64,000 bases of DNA, from assembly GCF_029873475.1 (NCBI RefSeq), contig NZ_CP123501.1, forward strand, positions 1-64,000. The letters are read 5' to 3'. Below, one piece after another: positions 7,862 through 17,644 of this stretch. Origin of the DNA: Arsenophonus sp. aPb. GTDB lineage: Bacteria; Pseudomonadota; Gammaproteobacteria; Enterobacterales; Enterobacteriaceae. Numbering within the stretch: the first letter of the stretch is position 1; every line of letters starts with the position of its first letter. The notes under the pieces are model-generated. The model saw only the letters and a list, made by a program, of their open reading frames with translations, made no database searches and was not told the DNA's origin. Made by a program: the position numbers and the translations under genes.

Positions 7862-8655
7862 TGGAGAGTGATTAAATTTATGCAGGAGGTAAGGTTTTTA
7901 GGTAACTAAAGCATAAAAGGCATCTACTGGACGGATAACTTGTCCATTGATAGGGATTTGTTGTTTATGGAGCATATGCAATGTTTCTATTCCTTCCAGT
8001 AAAACTTTTGCCGTTCGGTACGTCTTAAAGCCAAGCATCGCTCGATAGCGTTTTTTAATGAAACGGTGATCTTGCTCTACTATGTTGTTTTTATAACGGC
8101 ACTGTCTTATTTTTATCCCCAGCTCACCCTGATTAAGTGACATCAATGCAGCCCGATTAGCCCCACTTTTATCAATATTCACCCCCATAGGGTAGGTATT
8201 TTGATGGATAGCTTTCCTTAAAAAGCGTAATGCAGATTTTTTATTTCGCTTTTGACTGAGAACAAAATCTATCGTTTCACCGCTAGCCTCTACGGCACGA
8301 TAAAGATAATGCCATTTCCCTTTTATCCTGATATAGGTTTCATCCAGATACCAGGTGCCACCATGGATTTTTCGTTTCTTTCTGGCAACCCTGGCGAGTT
8401 TTGGCGTTAATCGTAAAACCCAGCGATGAATCGTGGAGTGATCAACATCGATTCCTCTTTCCTGCCTCATCTCCTCAAGGTTGCGCAAGCTTAAGGAATA
8501 CGCCAGATACCAGCGTAAACAGACCAATATTACCTCAATGGGATAGTGGAGACGTTTAAAGCCTTGTTTAACAAGACACATAACCGCTACTCATATCTGA
8601 AAACAATATTCAAATATTCATTTTATCAGGCTGACATTTTTAATGCGACAGAACC
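7846..8655 (-). mobile_element. IS6-family element, group B, copy 1
   Basis: 810 bp with ends GGTTCTGTCGCATTAA and inverse. Flanking 8-mers CTTTCTTT and GGCTTTTT do not match. The left flank is ogr and the right flank is the plasmid repeat R1. Confidence 0.9.
7898..8581 (-). CDS. IS6-family transposase (group B, type 1)
   Basis: 227 residues starting MCLVKQGFKRLHYPIEVIL. DDE motifs: WYLDETYIRIKGKWHYLYRA, VNIDKSG, and VEQDHRFIKKRYRAM. It is a distant relative of the IS26-like protein here, with type 1 C-terminus INGQVIRPVDAFYALVT. Intact. Confidence 0.9.
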   Translation of the reverse strand: MCLVKQGFKRLHYPIEVILVCLRWYLAYSLSLRNLEEMRQERGIDVDHSTIHRWVLRLTPKLARVARKKRKIHGGTWYLDETYIRIKGKWHYLYRAVEASGETIDFVLSQKRNKKSALRFLRKAIHQNTYPMGVNIDKSGANRAALMSLNQGELGIKIRQCRYKNNIVEQDHRFIKKRYRAMLGFKTYRTAKVLLEGIETLHMLHKQQIPINGQVIRPVDAFYALVT

Positions 8656-8835
8656 GGCTTTTTTAATCATGTCTAAAAGTGCAACGTTTTGCATCATTTT
8701 GCACGATTTTTTTAACCCTGTTAAGGTTAAGGAAAGCCATATCTAGCATAGGTTAACACCTTTTTTGAAAGTGCAACGAAAACGCTACATTTAGTGGGCA
8801 GGCGTGGCGGGGCTATGACTGCGATTTTTGGTTTT
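8656..8835 (+). repeat. Plasmid backbone repeat R1, partial copy c
   Basis: It matches 44646-44825 and 50436-50615 (GGCTTTTTTAATCATGTC..., the hairpin GTGCAA...TTGCAC with T run, then GGCGTGGCGGGGCTATGA). The left part of the repeat is cut by the IS at 7846. After ~8835 the copies diverge. Confidence 0.8.
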
Positions 8836-9027
8836 TTTGATAGTCTAAAGAGATGAGATTAATTTCATTATTAACAGTGTTTGAAATTGAATTTGACTGA
8901 AGTGTTTTATAACAAGGTTAATTATAAAAAAACAACCAGTTAAATTAAGTTATAAGTAATGCAAATCAGCCACTTTTCATTAGTGGCTGATTAACCAATA
9001 AGTAAGTAGGATTAGTCCTAACTTAAG
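8836..9027. other. Intergenic stretch before the protease gene
   Basis: Short AT-rich spacer with a GCCACTTTTCATTAGTGGC hairpin near 8970 that could terminate the minus-strand protease transcript. Confidence 0.4.
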
Positions 9028-10493
9028 CTATAGAATCTCTCTCCAGAACTCTAAATTACCAGGTTCCCAGCCTTGGTTGTTACTTATTGCTATCCATTTT
9101 TTATTTTTCCAGCTGACTTTGTCACCCGCCATGTAAAGTTTAGCTATATCCCAAAGTGGATAGTCCGTTGGTAGCTGTAAACGCCGCTGTAATTCCTCAA
9201 TGGCATTGCGAACATTAGGTAGTGGCCCTATATGATTACTATTCCATTGGTTGTTTTGCGGTGTTCCTGTTTTAATTAATAGCGCTCGCATTTCATGGGG
9301 GTAAGCACATGACCGGTTTGTTGTTTATACCAGGACTGAATAGCAACTGCTGCGGATGCTGCTATAGGGGTTGCTGATGATGTGCCATTAAATTCTTTGG
9401 TATAATTATTATTAGGCCCTCCATTATATAAATAACCATAACCTGTAGTAGTAACAGATTCCACCCAACCCTGAACATGTATCATACTGCCATAAGTAGA
9501 AATGTTAATATTTCTACATGATCGATCCCCGCCTCCAACACGAATAACACCATTATCAATACGATTTCGATATTCAGAATAGATATCCAAGTCTAAATTT
9601 TCATTACCATTCCCCGCCGCCATCATAATAATAATTCCAGCTTTTAGTGCCTCTTGCGTAACATCCCAAACAGCATGATTAAAGTCAGCAGGTACATAAT
9701 TCTGTGGGGTGCCGCGTGCTCCACCTGTTTGCATCTCATAAATAAAAACATCGCCGGCCCTCAAAATTTCTAGTCCTCTAGCTATACCACTAACACGCCC
9801 ATCAGGTATTTCTGAAATACCGTAAAATGCATCGGCACCATATACCATACCTTTCACCCCAAAACCAACATCTTTAGCAAACATTATTCCAGCAACAGCT
9901 GTACCATGATCTGAATTAGTATTGTTATTATTAGACACAAGTTCAATAAAAGTATCTTTTTTAAGGTTGACATGATTGTAATTAAAATTATGCTCTATAT
10001 CCGCAATTCTAATACCTTGACCAGTTATTCCAAGAGACCAACCATATTCCATATCAATTCCTGAATAGTAAGGCCCCGCTGGGTCTTTATACCCTTGAAG
10101 ACGGCCAAAGCTAGGAGTATCATTAGTTGTTTTATTGACAAATATTTTTTCACTGTCAGCTTGAAGATTAGGTGGTAATTCCATTGGCTCTAAGGTTTCA
10201 ACATAGGCATACTCAACAAAATCATAAGCATTCATTTTTTGTGCAAGATGTTCTTTTTCCTCCAATGCCATATTGTCAATATCTTGCACATAACAAATCC
10301 CCACCAGGTTTTCAAAATTAACCGTGTTAATTTGATTCTGGATTACCAACATTTCATCGCTAACAATAGACTTGAAGCTAAACTGCGTTAAAAAATTGTC
10401 CTGAGTGGCGACAGATTTTAAGATTAATACCTGATTATCTCTTGATTGAATAACCTCTCGGTTAAACTTAATAACAATATTATGTTTTTTCAT
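9028..10493 (-). pseudogene. S8 subtilisin-like protease with C-terminal chitin-binding domain, one frameshift
   Basis: Starting MKKHNIVIKF at 10493, the first ~120 residues look like an inhibitor-type propeptide. The subtilase core follows, with Asp165 in RIADIEH, His196 in DHGTAVAG, Asn295 in AAGNGNE and Ser372 in NGTSSATP. The frame stops at 9276 just after a CCCCC run. One extra base there restores EMRALLIKTGTPQ and continues to 9028. The tail (WDIAKLYMAGDKVSW...GWEPGNLEFW) has the aromatic pattern of a CBM5/12 chitin-binding domain. No Sec signal peptide is seen. The 9276 product would keep the triad but lose the binding domain. A chitin-targeted protease suits a life in insects, by inference. 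Confidence 0.8.
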
Positions 10494-10556
10494 TTTTATG
10501 CCCTGCGTGGTAAATGTTAATAAAGTTGAAGTTGTATAAATATATCTAACACACAA

Positions 10557-10880
10557 GCGAAACTAACTGATAGTTAAAATAACTTAATGTTTTTTTTTGT
10601 GGTTTTTATAAAAAATAGCTTTAATTATAATATCGTTAATCTGTTTTTTTTTTATAAAATATATTCTTAAAGAAAACAAAATTAATTAAAAATATTTTCA
10701 ATTAATTCCTGAATATATTTTCAGCCTCTTTATTCCAACTAAATAAATACAGAACATGGATATTTATTTTCCATTCTAATTAATTTAACTTCTTTTTTAC
10801 AAACCCAATATATTTTGCATGGTTATATTTTACAAAAAATTATCATTCTGAGGTGGAATAAAAAAGTATGGATAATTATC
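10557..10880. other. AT-rich upstream region of the protease gene
   Basis: No gene is seen. It contains the promoter side of the minus-strand protease and ends at the IS at 10881. Confidence 0.35.
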
Positions 10881-11687
10881 GGTTCTGTCGCATTAAAAAT
10901 GTCAGCCTGATAAAATGAATATTTGAATATTGTTTTCAGATATGAGTAGCGGTTATGTGTCTTGTTAAACAAAGCTTTAAACGTCTCCACTATCCCGTCG
11001 ATGTCATTTTAGTGTGTCTACGTTGGTATCTGGCGTATTCCTTAAGCTTGCGCAACCTTGAGGAGATGAGGCAGGAAAGAGGAATCGATGTTGATCACTC
11101 CACGATTCATCGCTTGGTTTTACGATTAACGCCAAAACTCGCCAGGGTTGCCAGAAAGAAACGAAAAATCCATGGTGGCACCTGGTATCTGGATGAAACC
11201 TATATCAGGATAAAAGGGAAATGGCATTATCTTTATCGTGCCGTAGAGGCTAGCGGTGAAACGATAGATTTTGTTCTCAGTCAAAAGCGAAATAAAAAAT
11301 CTGCATTACGCTTTTTAAGGAAAGCTATCCATCAAAATACCTACCCTATGGGGGTGAATATTGATAAAAGTGGGGGCTAATCGGGCTGCATTGATGTCAC
11401 TTAATCAGGGTGAACTGGGGATAAAAATAAGACAGTGCGCTATAAAAACAACATAGTAGAGCAAGATCACCGTTTCATTAAAAAACGCTATCGAGCGATG
11501 CCTGGCTTTAAGACGTACCGAACGGCAAAAGTTTTACTGGAAGGAATAGAAACACTGCATATGCTCCATAAACAACAAATCCCTATCAATGGACAAGTTA
11601 TCCGTCCAGTAGATGCCTTTTATGCTTTAGTTACCTAAAAACCTTGCCTCCTGCATAAATTTAATCACTCTCCATTAATGCGACAGA
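10881..11687 (+). mobile_element. IS6-family element, group B, copy 2 (decayed)
   Basis: The left end GGTTCTGTCGCATTAA is intact. The right end stops at CGACAGA and runs into CCCCCCC, so the last few bases are lost. It cuts the start of a C4-like RNA (11692-11715) on its right side. Confidence 0.85.
10955..11638 (+). pseudogene. IS6-family transposase (group B), two compensating frameshifts
   Basis: The first frame runs to a stop at 11380 caused by an extra G in DKSGG. A deletion near 11434 restores the frame to RYKNNIVEQDHRFIKKRYRA and the end at 11638. About 20 residues between the shifts are lost. Confidence 0.85.
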
Positions 11688-11691
11688 CCCC

Positions 11692-11715
11692 CCCCGCCAC
11701 GCCCCACCATAGATT
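11692..11715 (-). ncRNA. Truncated C4-like RNA (first stem only)
   Basis: On the minus strand CTATGGTGGGGCGTGGCGGG is the 5' start of a C4-like RNA as at 60152-60232. It ends at the IS before the first hairpin, so both seeds are gone. Confidence 0.5.
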
Positions 11716-11747
11716 ATTAGGTATGTAGCTGAAGTTATTATGGACAT

Positions 11748-11770
11748 AAAAAAACCGCGATTTTAAGCGG
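11748..11770 (-). terminator. Intrinsic terminator of the orphan leader
   Basis: Minus strand CCGC-TTAAAATC-GCGG followed by seven T, in the same position as the terminators at 5443 and 60264. Confidence 0.7.
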
Positions 11771-11775
11771 CATGT

Positions 11776-11829
11776 CCGCTATGACATTTGGGATGCTAAA
11801 CCCAGATCACTAAGTTAGTAGTGATCATT
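11776..11829 (-). promoter_or_regulatory. Orphan leader target (seqA-like) without its antisense RNA
   Basis: Minus strand: hairpin GATCACTA...TAGTGATC, then TGGG-TTTAGCAT-CCCA showing the target loop, then ATGTCATAGCGG. The matching RNA would need seeds close to CTATGAC and ATGCTAACC. No such RNA remains next to it. Confidence 0.6.
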
Positions 11830-11831
11830 GA

Positions 11832-11861
11832 AATATAACAGTTTAGATGTTTTTTTGTCAA
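11832..11861 (-). promoter_or_regulatory. Sigma-70 promoter of the orphan leader
   Basis: Minus strand TTGACA, 18 bases, TATATT, identical in design to 5526-5555 and 60347-60376. Confidence 0.7.
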
Positions 11862-11880
11862 TAAATTAGGCCACTGAAAA

Positions 11881-12048
11881 TTAAAGTTTTTTAGTTAATT
11901 TATCAAGTTCTTTGTCAGATAATCCAGTAGAAATTTTCACAGTATTACGATCAACACCATTAGCCAAAAATTGTTTGGCTAATTTTAAAGTAGCTTGTTT
12001 TTCGCCTTCTTGAATACCGTCTTGTCTAAGAGCTTGTGCAATCGTCAT
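11881..12048 (-). CDS. Predicted intragenic C-terminal Rpn product (RpnS-like)
   Basis: ATG at 12048 (MTIAQALRQDGIQEG) with GAGG five bases upstream, in frame with the nuclease. It would encode 55 residues covering only the variable C-terminus. The arrangement matches known intragenic antitoxins of Rpn nucleases; expression is inferred. Confidence 0.5.
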   Translation of the reverse strand: MTIAQALRQDGIQEGEKQATLKLAKQFLANGVDRNTVKISTGLSDKELDKLTKKL

Positions 12049-12777
12049 AAGCGCCTCTTTGTGTTTCTCTGAGTTTTTAGCAATCTCTGTGACAAATTTT
12101 ATCGGATTTTTGGCGTTACCCTCTTGGAGCAAATAATTCATCATTGTTACCGCCTGTTTTTCTGTATAATAATCATACGACAATAATTTTGCAATTTCGT
12201 GCAATAATTCAGACATATCACGTTGTCGAATATGTTTTTGTACGAGTTCGAGTAATGCTATCCGACGGTGTTTCATAATCTCACCGTCATCAAGCGTCGT
12301 CACATCAACTAACTTAAACGGTTCTGTATAAATTTTCTCAGCAAGTTCACTATCACTGAAGCAGTCAAACCAGTAAGTACTATGCGGATGTGGGCTTTTC
12401 TCGCCGGCATAAAATAATATCGGGTACACCAGTGGTAATTTTTTATGACCCGCTTCTAAGTGTTTTTGCATGGCGGCCATACTATACCGCATCAATCGCC
12501 ACGCAATGAGCTTATCTGGTGTTGATTGATGCTCGATCAACAGATATAAATAACCTTTCCCTTTTGTTGTACTAACAGAATAGAGAATATCACTCTGGTA
12601 ATTTTTCATTTCTTCATCGATAAATGACCCTGATTCCACGCGGATCGTCTCTAAATTACATATTGATTTTATTTCTTCGGGTAGCCAGATTTCGAAAAAC
12701 TCTTTAGCGGTCTCTTTCTCACTTAAAAACTGCCTGAAAACAGCATCGTGAGGAGTTGGCGTGAATTTTTTGCTCAT
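11881..12777 (-). CDS. Rpn-family recombination-promoting nuclease (PF04754-type)
   Basis: 298 residues, intact, starting MSKKFTPTPHDAVFRQFLSE. The PD-(D/E)XK core includes SGSFIDEEMKNYQSDILYS and YLLIEHQSTPDKLIAWRLMR, with the acidic residues of SDILY and IEHQS as the probable metal ligands. These proteins cut DNA and have been described both as recombination promoters and as toxic antiphage nucleases. The variable C-terminus is short here (one GEKQATLKLAKQF segment). It is divergently transcribed from the Ner-like gene at 13070. Its own downstream Icd/HTH genes are missing, replaced by the IS at 10881, so the cassette is half complete. Confidence 0.88.
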   Translation of the reverse strand: MSKKFTPTPHDAVFRQFLSEKETAKEFFEIWLPEEIKSICNLETIRVESGSFIDEEMKNYQSDILYSVSTTKGKGYLYLLIEHQSTPDKLIAWRLMRYSMAAMQKHLEAGHKKLPLVYPILFYAGEKSPHPHSTYWFDCFSDSELAEKIYTEPFKLVDVTTLDDGEIMKHRRIALLELVQKHIRQRDMSELLHEIAKLLSYDYYTEKQAVTMMNYLLQEGNAKNPIKFVTEIAKNSEKHKEALMTIAQALRQDGIQEGEKQATLKLAKQFLANGVDRNTVKISTGLSDKELDKLTKKL

Positions 12778-12833
12778 TCTGTGTTTTTCCGTTTTTGTAT
12801 TACTTACAAGCGTAACAGGTTTGCAATAGATTG

Positions 12834-12862
12834 TTGAGTCATATCAACAGATCTACTAAGAT
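12834..12862 (+). promoter_or_regulatory. Promoter of the Ner-like unit, copy ii
   Basis: TTGAGT, 17-base spacer, TAAGAT. The same layout is found at 61386-61414. The leader hairpins start within 10 bases downstream. Confidence 0.6.
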
Positions 12863-12867
12863 AATGA

Positions 12868-12917
12868 TGTCACTGGAGAACCCCAGTGATCAAGGTTTAG
12901 CAGCCTTGAGTACTAAC
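12868..12917 (+). promoter_or_regulatory. Leader target (seqA-like), copy ii
   Basis: Hairpin TCACTGG...CCAGTGA (12870-12889), hairpin CAAGG-TTTAGCAG-CCTTG (12891-12908) and GTACTAAC (12910-12917). The loop and the last octamer complement seed 2 (CTGCTAA) and seed 1 (GTTAGTAC) of the RNA at 12971-13050. Confidence 0.65.
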
Positions 12918-12943
12918 ACACTGGTAAAAATTTTTACCAGTGT
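12918..12943. terminator. 26-bp perfect palindrome between leader target and C4-like RNA
   Basis: ACACTGGTAAAAA with its exact inverse. It occupies the place of the terminator in the minus-strand units. It lacks a long T run on the + side, so it may instead be an operator. A nearly identical palindrome is at 61469-61494. Confidence 0.5.
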
Positions 12944-12970
12944 TTAACTTGTATTGCCTGCTATCACCGA

Positions 12971-13050
12971 TATGGCGGTCCAGGTAGGGGAGCCGAAAGG
13001 CTCGCCGGAGTTAGTACCGGTCTGCTAACCCTGTCTGGATCGTCGCCATA
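12971..13050 (+). ncRNA. C4/CI-type antisense RNA, copy ii
   Basis: Outer stem TATGGCG/CGCCATA, hairpin GAGCC-GAAA-GGCTC, hairpin CCGG-AGTTAGTA-CCGG with seed 1 in the loop, and seed 2 TGCTAACC. Both seeds match only the leader at 12868-12917. It lies 19 bases before the Ner-like start. Confidence 0.7.
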
Positions 13051-13069
13051 TTTAAAAGAGGTGATAGAC

Positions 13070-13348
13070 ATGGTTGAGACTAAAAAAGATTGGACTAGAA
13101 AAGAAATTATTTCTGCATTGCATAAAAATGGTACAACTTTAGCGGCACTTTCCCGTGAGTATGGTTATAAATCAACTACACTATGTAGTGTTTTTTTTAA
13201 TCTTTTTACAAAAGGTGAAATGATTATTGCAAATCGTTTAGGGGTCACTCCATCAGAAATTTGGCCAAGCCGTTATTTTGACAGAAAGGGCAATCTAATT
13301 AAACGTAGATATAAAAACAAACAAAGATACCCGTCCAGAAATAAATAA
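13070..13348 (+). CDS. Ner/Nlp-like DNA-binding protein of the Rpn cassette
   Basis: 92 residues. The start at ATG 13070 is chosen because AGAGGTG lies 6-7 bases upstream. The sequence DWTRKEIISALHKNGTTLAA, followed by LSREYGYKSTTL and MIIANRLGVTPSEIWPSRYF, is the Ner/SfsB (Nlp) family pattern of Mu-type phage repressors: a lambda-like HTH with conserved PSEIWPSRY. It is divergent from rpn and preceded by the C4-like RNA copy ii. A role as repressor of the rpn promoter region is likely but inferred. A close homolog is at 61626. Confidence 0.82.
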   Translation: MVETKKDWTRKEIISALHKNGTTLAALSREYGYKSTTLCSVFFNLFTKGEMIIANRLGVTPSEIWPSRYFDRKGNLIKRRYKNKQRYPSRNK

Positions 13349-13515
13349 TTATCTTTCTCAATAAATTACCTATACCTAAAACTTCCTGTATCGCTTTCAG
13401 TGCGCTTTTATTTTTTTGTAACTAAAAGGCCTAGTCTTAATTAAGAAAGCGTCATGTAACTGTATATAGTAGGTTTTACGTCTATATTTGAGTAAGTATT
13501 TATTATTAAAACTCT
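13349..13515. other. Spacer after the Ner-like gene
   Basis: No gene is seen. A T-rich stretch after TGCGCTTTTATTTTTTTG near 13410 could serve as a terminator, as the clear one at 61917-61948 does for the homolog. Confidence 0.35.
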
Positions 13516-13573
13516 CACCGCTCGCCACAGTGAGTGACCGACTAAAAGGAGCGAACGAACGAGGAAGCGGAAG
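13516..13573 (+). repeat. ColE1-type origin-flank motif, copy 1
   Basis: Block ACCGCTCGCCACAG...GAGGAAGCGGAAGA. It strongly resembles the sequence downstream of the ColE1/pUC origin (GCTCGCCGCAGCC...GAGCGAGGAAGCGGAAG). Other copies lie at 41240 (inverted), 45015 and 62056. No ColE1 RNA I/RNA II is visible beside it. Confidence 0.65.
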
Positions 13574-13648
13574 ATCATCAAGTCTGAGAAATGCACACGT
13601 TCACAATTTTGTTAATTGGTAAAAGATAAATAAATTAAGTTTAAAAAA

Positions 13649-13938
13649 GGGTTCTGTCGCATTAATGGAGAGTGATTAAATTTATGCAGGAGGCAAGGTT
13701 TTTAGGTAACTAAAGCATAAAAGGCATCTACTGGACGGATAACTTGTCCATTGATAGGGATTTGTTGTTTATGGAGCATATGCAATGTTTCTATTCCTTC
13801 CAGTAAAACTTTTGCCGTTCGGTACGTCTTAAAGCCAAGCATCGCTCGATAGCGTTTTTTAATGAAACGGTGATCTTGCTCTACTATGTTGTTTTTATAG
13901 CGACATTGTCTTATTTTTATTCCTGGCTCACACTGATT
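13649..13938 (-). mobile_element. IS6-family group B fragment, copy 3
   Basis: Left end GGTTCTGTCGCATTAA and the last ~75 codons of the transposase (to 13702). It is cut at CTCACACTGATT where a Tn3-type terminal repeat begins. The transposase remnant is not functional. Confidence 0.85.
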
Positions 13939-13964
13939 GGGGTCCGCTTGGAAAACGGAAAATA
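13939..13964 (+). repeat. Orphan partial Tn3-type terminal repeat
   Basis: GGGGTCCGCTTGGAAAACGG plus AAAATA, the outer 26 bases of the terminal repeat seen whole at 3327-3365 and 26030-26067. The inner part is cut by the IS26-like element at 13965. Confidence 0.6.
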
Positions 13965-14713
13965 GGCACTGTTGCAAAGATCGTGATGCGGTAGCCTTAT
14001 TTGTTGGTGAAGGTCTTACGTTTCAAAGACTCTACTCACCAGACACATCTCACCCAAAGGATGGCCGAAGTAAAACGACTCTGCCTGACCTTTACGCAGC
14101 GCCCGCATCACTTCAATCCCTTTTATTGTGGCATAAGCCGTCTTCATCGATTTAAAACCCAGCGTGGCACTGATTATCCGCTTCAGTTTGCCATGATCGC
14201 ATTCGATAACGTTATTCCGGTACTTAATCTGTCGGTGCTCAAGGTCAGACGGACATTGACCTTCACGTTTAAGCCGGGTGAGCGCACGAGCGTATGTCGG
14301 AGACTTGTCTGTATTGATAACACGTGGGATCTGCCCCTGTTTTACGTTGTTTAAAATTTTACCCAGAAACCGGTATGCCGCTTTGCTGTTACGCCGTGGT
14401 GAAAGGTAAAAATCCAGAGTACGCCCTCTGTTGTCCACGGCGCGATACAGATAAGCCCACCGGCCATTCACCTTTACATAAGTTTCATCAATGTGCCACG
14501 GGCAGAGAGAGGAAGGGTTCCGCCAGTACCAGCGCAGCCGTTTTTCCATTTCAGGCGCATAACGCTGGACCCAGCGATAGAGGGTGGTGTGGTCGACATG
14601 CACACCGCGTTCGGCCAGCATCTCCTGTAATTCACGATAACTGATGCCGTATTTGCAGTACCAGCGTACTGCCCACAGGATGATGTCGCGGGTAAAGTGT
14701 CGGCCTTTAAAAA
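13965..14713 (-). mobile_element. IS26-like element, truncated by Tn3-family transposon
   Basis: Left end GGCACTGTTGCAAAGATC is present. The right end is missing because the transposon beginning at 14714 replaces everything after the first six transposase codons. Confidence 0.88.
14016..14710 (-). pseudogene. IS26-like transposase, start codon lost
   Basis: The reading frame is open from FKGRHFTRDIILWAVRW to the normal end at 14016 with all DDE motifs intact. The ATG and first codons were removed by the adjacent transposon. The first internal ATG (MLAERGVHVDH, 14621) would drop half of the HTH region. Confidence 0.85.
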
Positions 14714-14759
14714 CGGGTAGTTTGCGGGAAAGTGCAGGGAACTACGTTAAGAGTTTTGC

Positions 14760-17644
14760 TTACCACGCATAGAAACCCGTCAAGATGATATGCTCCCAGC
14801 CAAGAGGGGATAGATGCGCCAGTTTCTCCGGTGCTATCTCGATACCTTGCCTTTGCATAGCTTGAATGATTCGTCCTAAATGCTTGGTGTTCCAGTAGAT
14901 TATTATGGCTGCGAGCAAATTAAGATGCATCATGCGTAGATGCTGGTTTTCAGAGAAGCGATCTGTAATTTCTCCCCGCCGATTGAAGCTAAGCGCTCGT
15001 TTTAACGCATGATGAGCCTCTCCTTTGTTTAGACCCATTTGGGTTCGACGTTGCATAGCCATGGAACTGACCCACTTTAGGATAAATATTGTGCGTTCAA
15101 TCCGTCCGATTTCTCTCAAGGCAATAGCTAATTCGTTTTGGCGTGGGAAAGAAGCGAGCTGCCGCAAGATATCACTCGGAACAACTTTATGCGTCATAAC
15201 ACTGGCAATAAGACGAATAATATCCGGCCATTGCTTTTCAATTCGTGTGATATTGGCTCTAGCAGAGATAAGTTCTTTCATTGCTTTGGGTACAGAAACT
15301 CCATCCATACCAGAGAGTTTTAGAGACGAGATATTACGCAACTTAGGTGAAAACTGGTATCCAAGCAAAGCACACATAGCAAAAGACATGATCTGTAAAT
15401 CCTCCGGTATCTGCATAATGCTCTTTTATACGTTTCCCCGCATCATTCATCGTAAGCCCATCAAGAATATAAGGCGCTTCATGGGCTGTTGCTGGAATAG
15501 TTTTCAGCGCAAATGGTCCATATTGATCAGAGACATGTGTATAGGCTTTAATACCAGGGACAAGGCCATACTTGGCATTGACAACGTTCATCGCTTCTCC
15601 AGAGCCACCGCTTATCATAAACTGGCCGTCTGAAGATGAGCTTGTGCCATCACCCCATGCGCTCGCCAAAGGAAGGTCTTTATGCTTCTCGATGACAACA
15701 GCTAGAGCATCTGTCATAGTCTCACTTGTCACATGCCAGTTAGAGATGCGCATCAGTGACCAAGGTGATATGTTGGATGAGTTGCATGAGGCCATTTTTC
15801 TTTAGCCCCATATTGATGCCGCCTGCTAGCAAGACATTAAGCAAACCAATTTCATCTGCACACGGTGAACCACTATGGATGTGAGTGAAACTGTCTGTCA
15901 GTCCAATATCTTCATTGACCTCACGTAAAATCTCTGTAATCGAAACGTCTGGCATTTGTTTGTATAGCTCCATTGAGAACTGATCCATGCCTTCTGGTAT
16001 CTGGCGGTCAAGGCGATTGACTCGTATTTTTCCGTTCTCAATTCCGCTATTGGGTAAACTGTTATGGCGTATCATTTGGTTTACCTGTTTGATTTGTTGT
16101 GCCAATAACTCTTGGCGGCTTTTAATCCATGTTTGCGGCTCTAGAGGAATGGGTAGCGATAAGGTCTGTTTGGCTGTTTCAAGAGAAAGTAGTTGCTGAC
16201 GAGTATCTTGGTAAGTACCAGAATCTGATACCCAAAGATCACGAGAGCGAAGGTTATCACGAATAGCAAAGAGAACTGCCGTTTCCCAAAGCTTTCTCTC
16301 TGGTGATTGACTTAAGCGTTTACGCCATTTTGCATTAGCGAATTCAATAGGCAAAATGAAATTTACTTGCCCTCTAGTATTCGCTTGATTCAGCTTCTTC
16401 AATAAAGATATGGCATCTAATAATGGCTGAGTCGCCTCATTACCTTCAAAAGTAATATCTTCAAGCAGACGTTGCGTATAGCGCCTGAATCTACCATATC
16501 CCCGCAGCACATATTCTATAGGGTCATTACCTAATCTTTGCGATAGCTCTGTTGCTGTTAGTATGAGGGAGTGCAGTTCGTGTGCATCAGTTATCACCTC
16601 AGGTACAGAAAGATTTTTTGCATGGCCCTTCAAAAGCTGTTTTCCTAAAGTAACAAAAGATTTAAGGGTTTTGTTGGCAACAGACTTCTGTTCAGCGAGT
16701 TGATCGTCCAGATGACGCTTACAATCGTTGTAAGTTTTGCCAACAATTCGGTCGTGGGTTACCAGTGCAGCATCTGTTATCATTGCCTGCCACTCTATTG
16801 TACAGATAGCCAATATAGCTAACCTTCTAGATTCATTAATTTCCCGTAATCCATCTGCATAATAGGACTCACCTTGCTGCCTCAGCCAAACAACGCGATG
16901 TGACGGGATCCCTTGCAAAATAGACTTAGGAATGTTCAATGCTTTCAAGTATTCCAGCTTATCAAGCAAGCGGTTCACATCAGCTGAATTGTGACCAGCT
17001 TCAAATCGTTTCAACCAACCATAGATGGTAAGTCGGCCATCGACAGTGTCCTTGAGTAAGCCATGCAGACTTTCCTTCATCTTATCATCAAGACGTTCCA
17101 TGACTTTAGCGACGATAGTGCGTTCTCCAGCGACTCGTGCATCAGCACACAATCGCTCAATCACCGTAACGCCGGGAAGAATGATCTTATATTTGCGGCA
17201 TTGCTTAACGAACAACTCGGCTAGCTCGGCATTACTCCTTGTTTCTATCGCAGTCTCTGTAAGCCAGTTTATAAATGATTTTTCATCAGAATCCTGAAAA
17301 GTACGAAATCCATAAGAACGTTGTAAAGAAGATGAGTGTTCATATCTGGTCTCAGTACGCAAACCATATTCTATGAGCTCATTCTGATCTAGGCCTAACT
17401 GCTGAGCTATAAATCTTAATGTTTCTTGCGGAATAAACTCTTTCTTTTGCAGTAACCTTCCAGGATAACGAAAGGCACAAAGCTGTAGAGCATAGCCGAG
17501 TTTATTGGCTGCTTTACGTTTTTTGTTAACACGCAAAATATCTTCATCGCTTAGAATATAGTATTGCAGCAATGTAGGTTCATCCTTTGGTAATTCTAGT
17601 AAGTCTTGACGCTGCCTTTCAGTCAGGATAGTGCGATGTGACAA
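14760..17644 (-). pseudogene. tnpA: Tn3-family transposase TnpA, two homopolymer frameshifts
   Basis: About 960 residues in total. The start TTG at 17644 (SHRTILTERQRQDLLELP) is preceded by GGAGA, 7 bases away. Frame 1 ends at 15740. An extra A in AAGAAAAATGG (~15795) shifts to MASCNSSN...SNWHVTSET with the catalytic segment SAWGDGTSSSSDGQF. An extra T in GTCTTTTGC (~15370) then shifts to FAMCALLGYQFSPKLRN and the end LSPLGWEHIILTGFYAW with the GLNKGEAHHALKRA motif. Every family motif is present across three frames, so the gene is recently broken or contains sequence errors. Confidence 0.88.

Noticed and set aside
8805..8825. GGCGTGGCGGGGCTATGAC in the R1 repeats as another C4-like RNA
   Set aside because: Only the GGCGTGGCGGGG block resembles the C4-like start; no GAGCC hairpin, CCGG loop or seed follows.
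15025..15805. Plus-strand frames of up to 202 codons opposite tnpA of Tn I
   Set aside because: They are complementary to conserved transposase codons and no ribosome site or motif is present.
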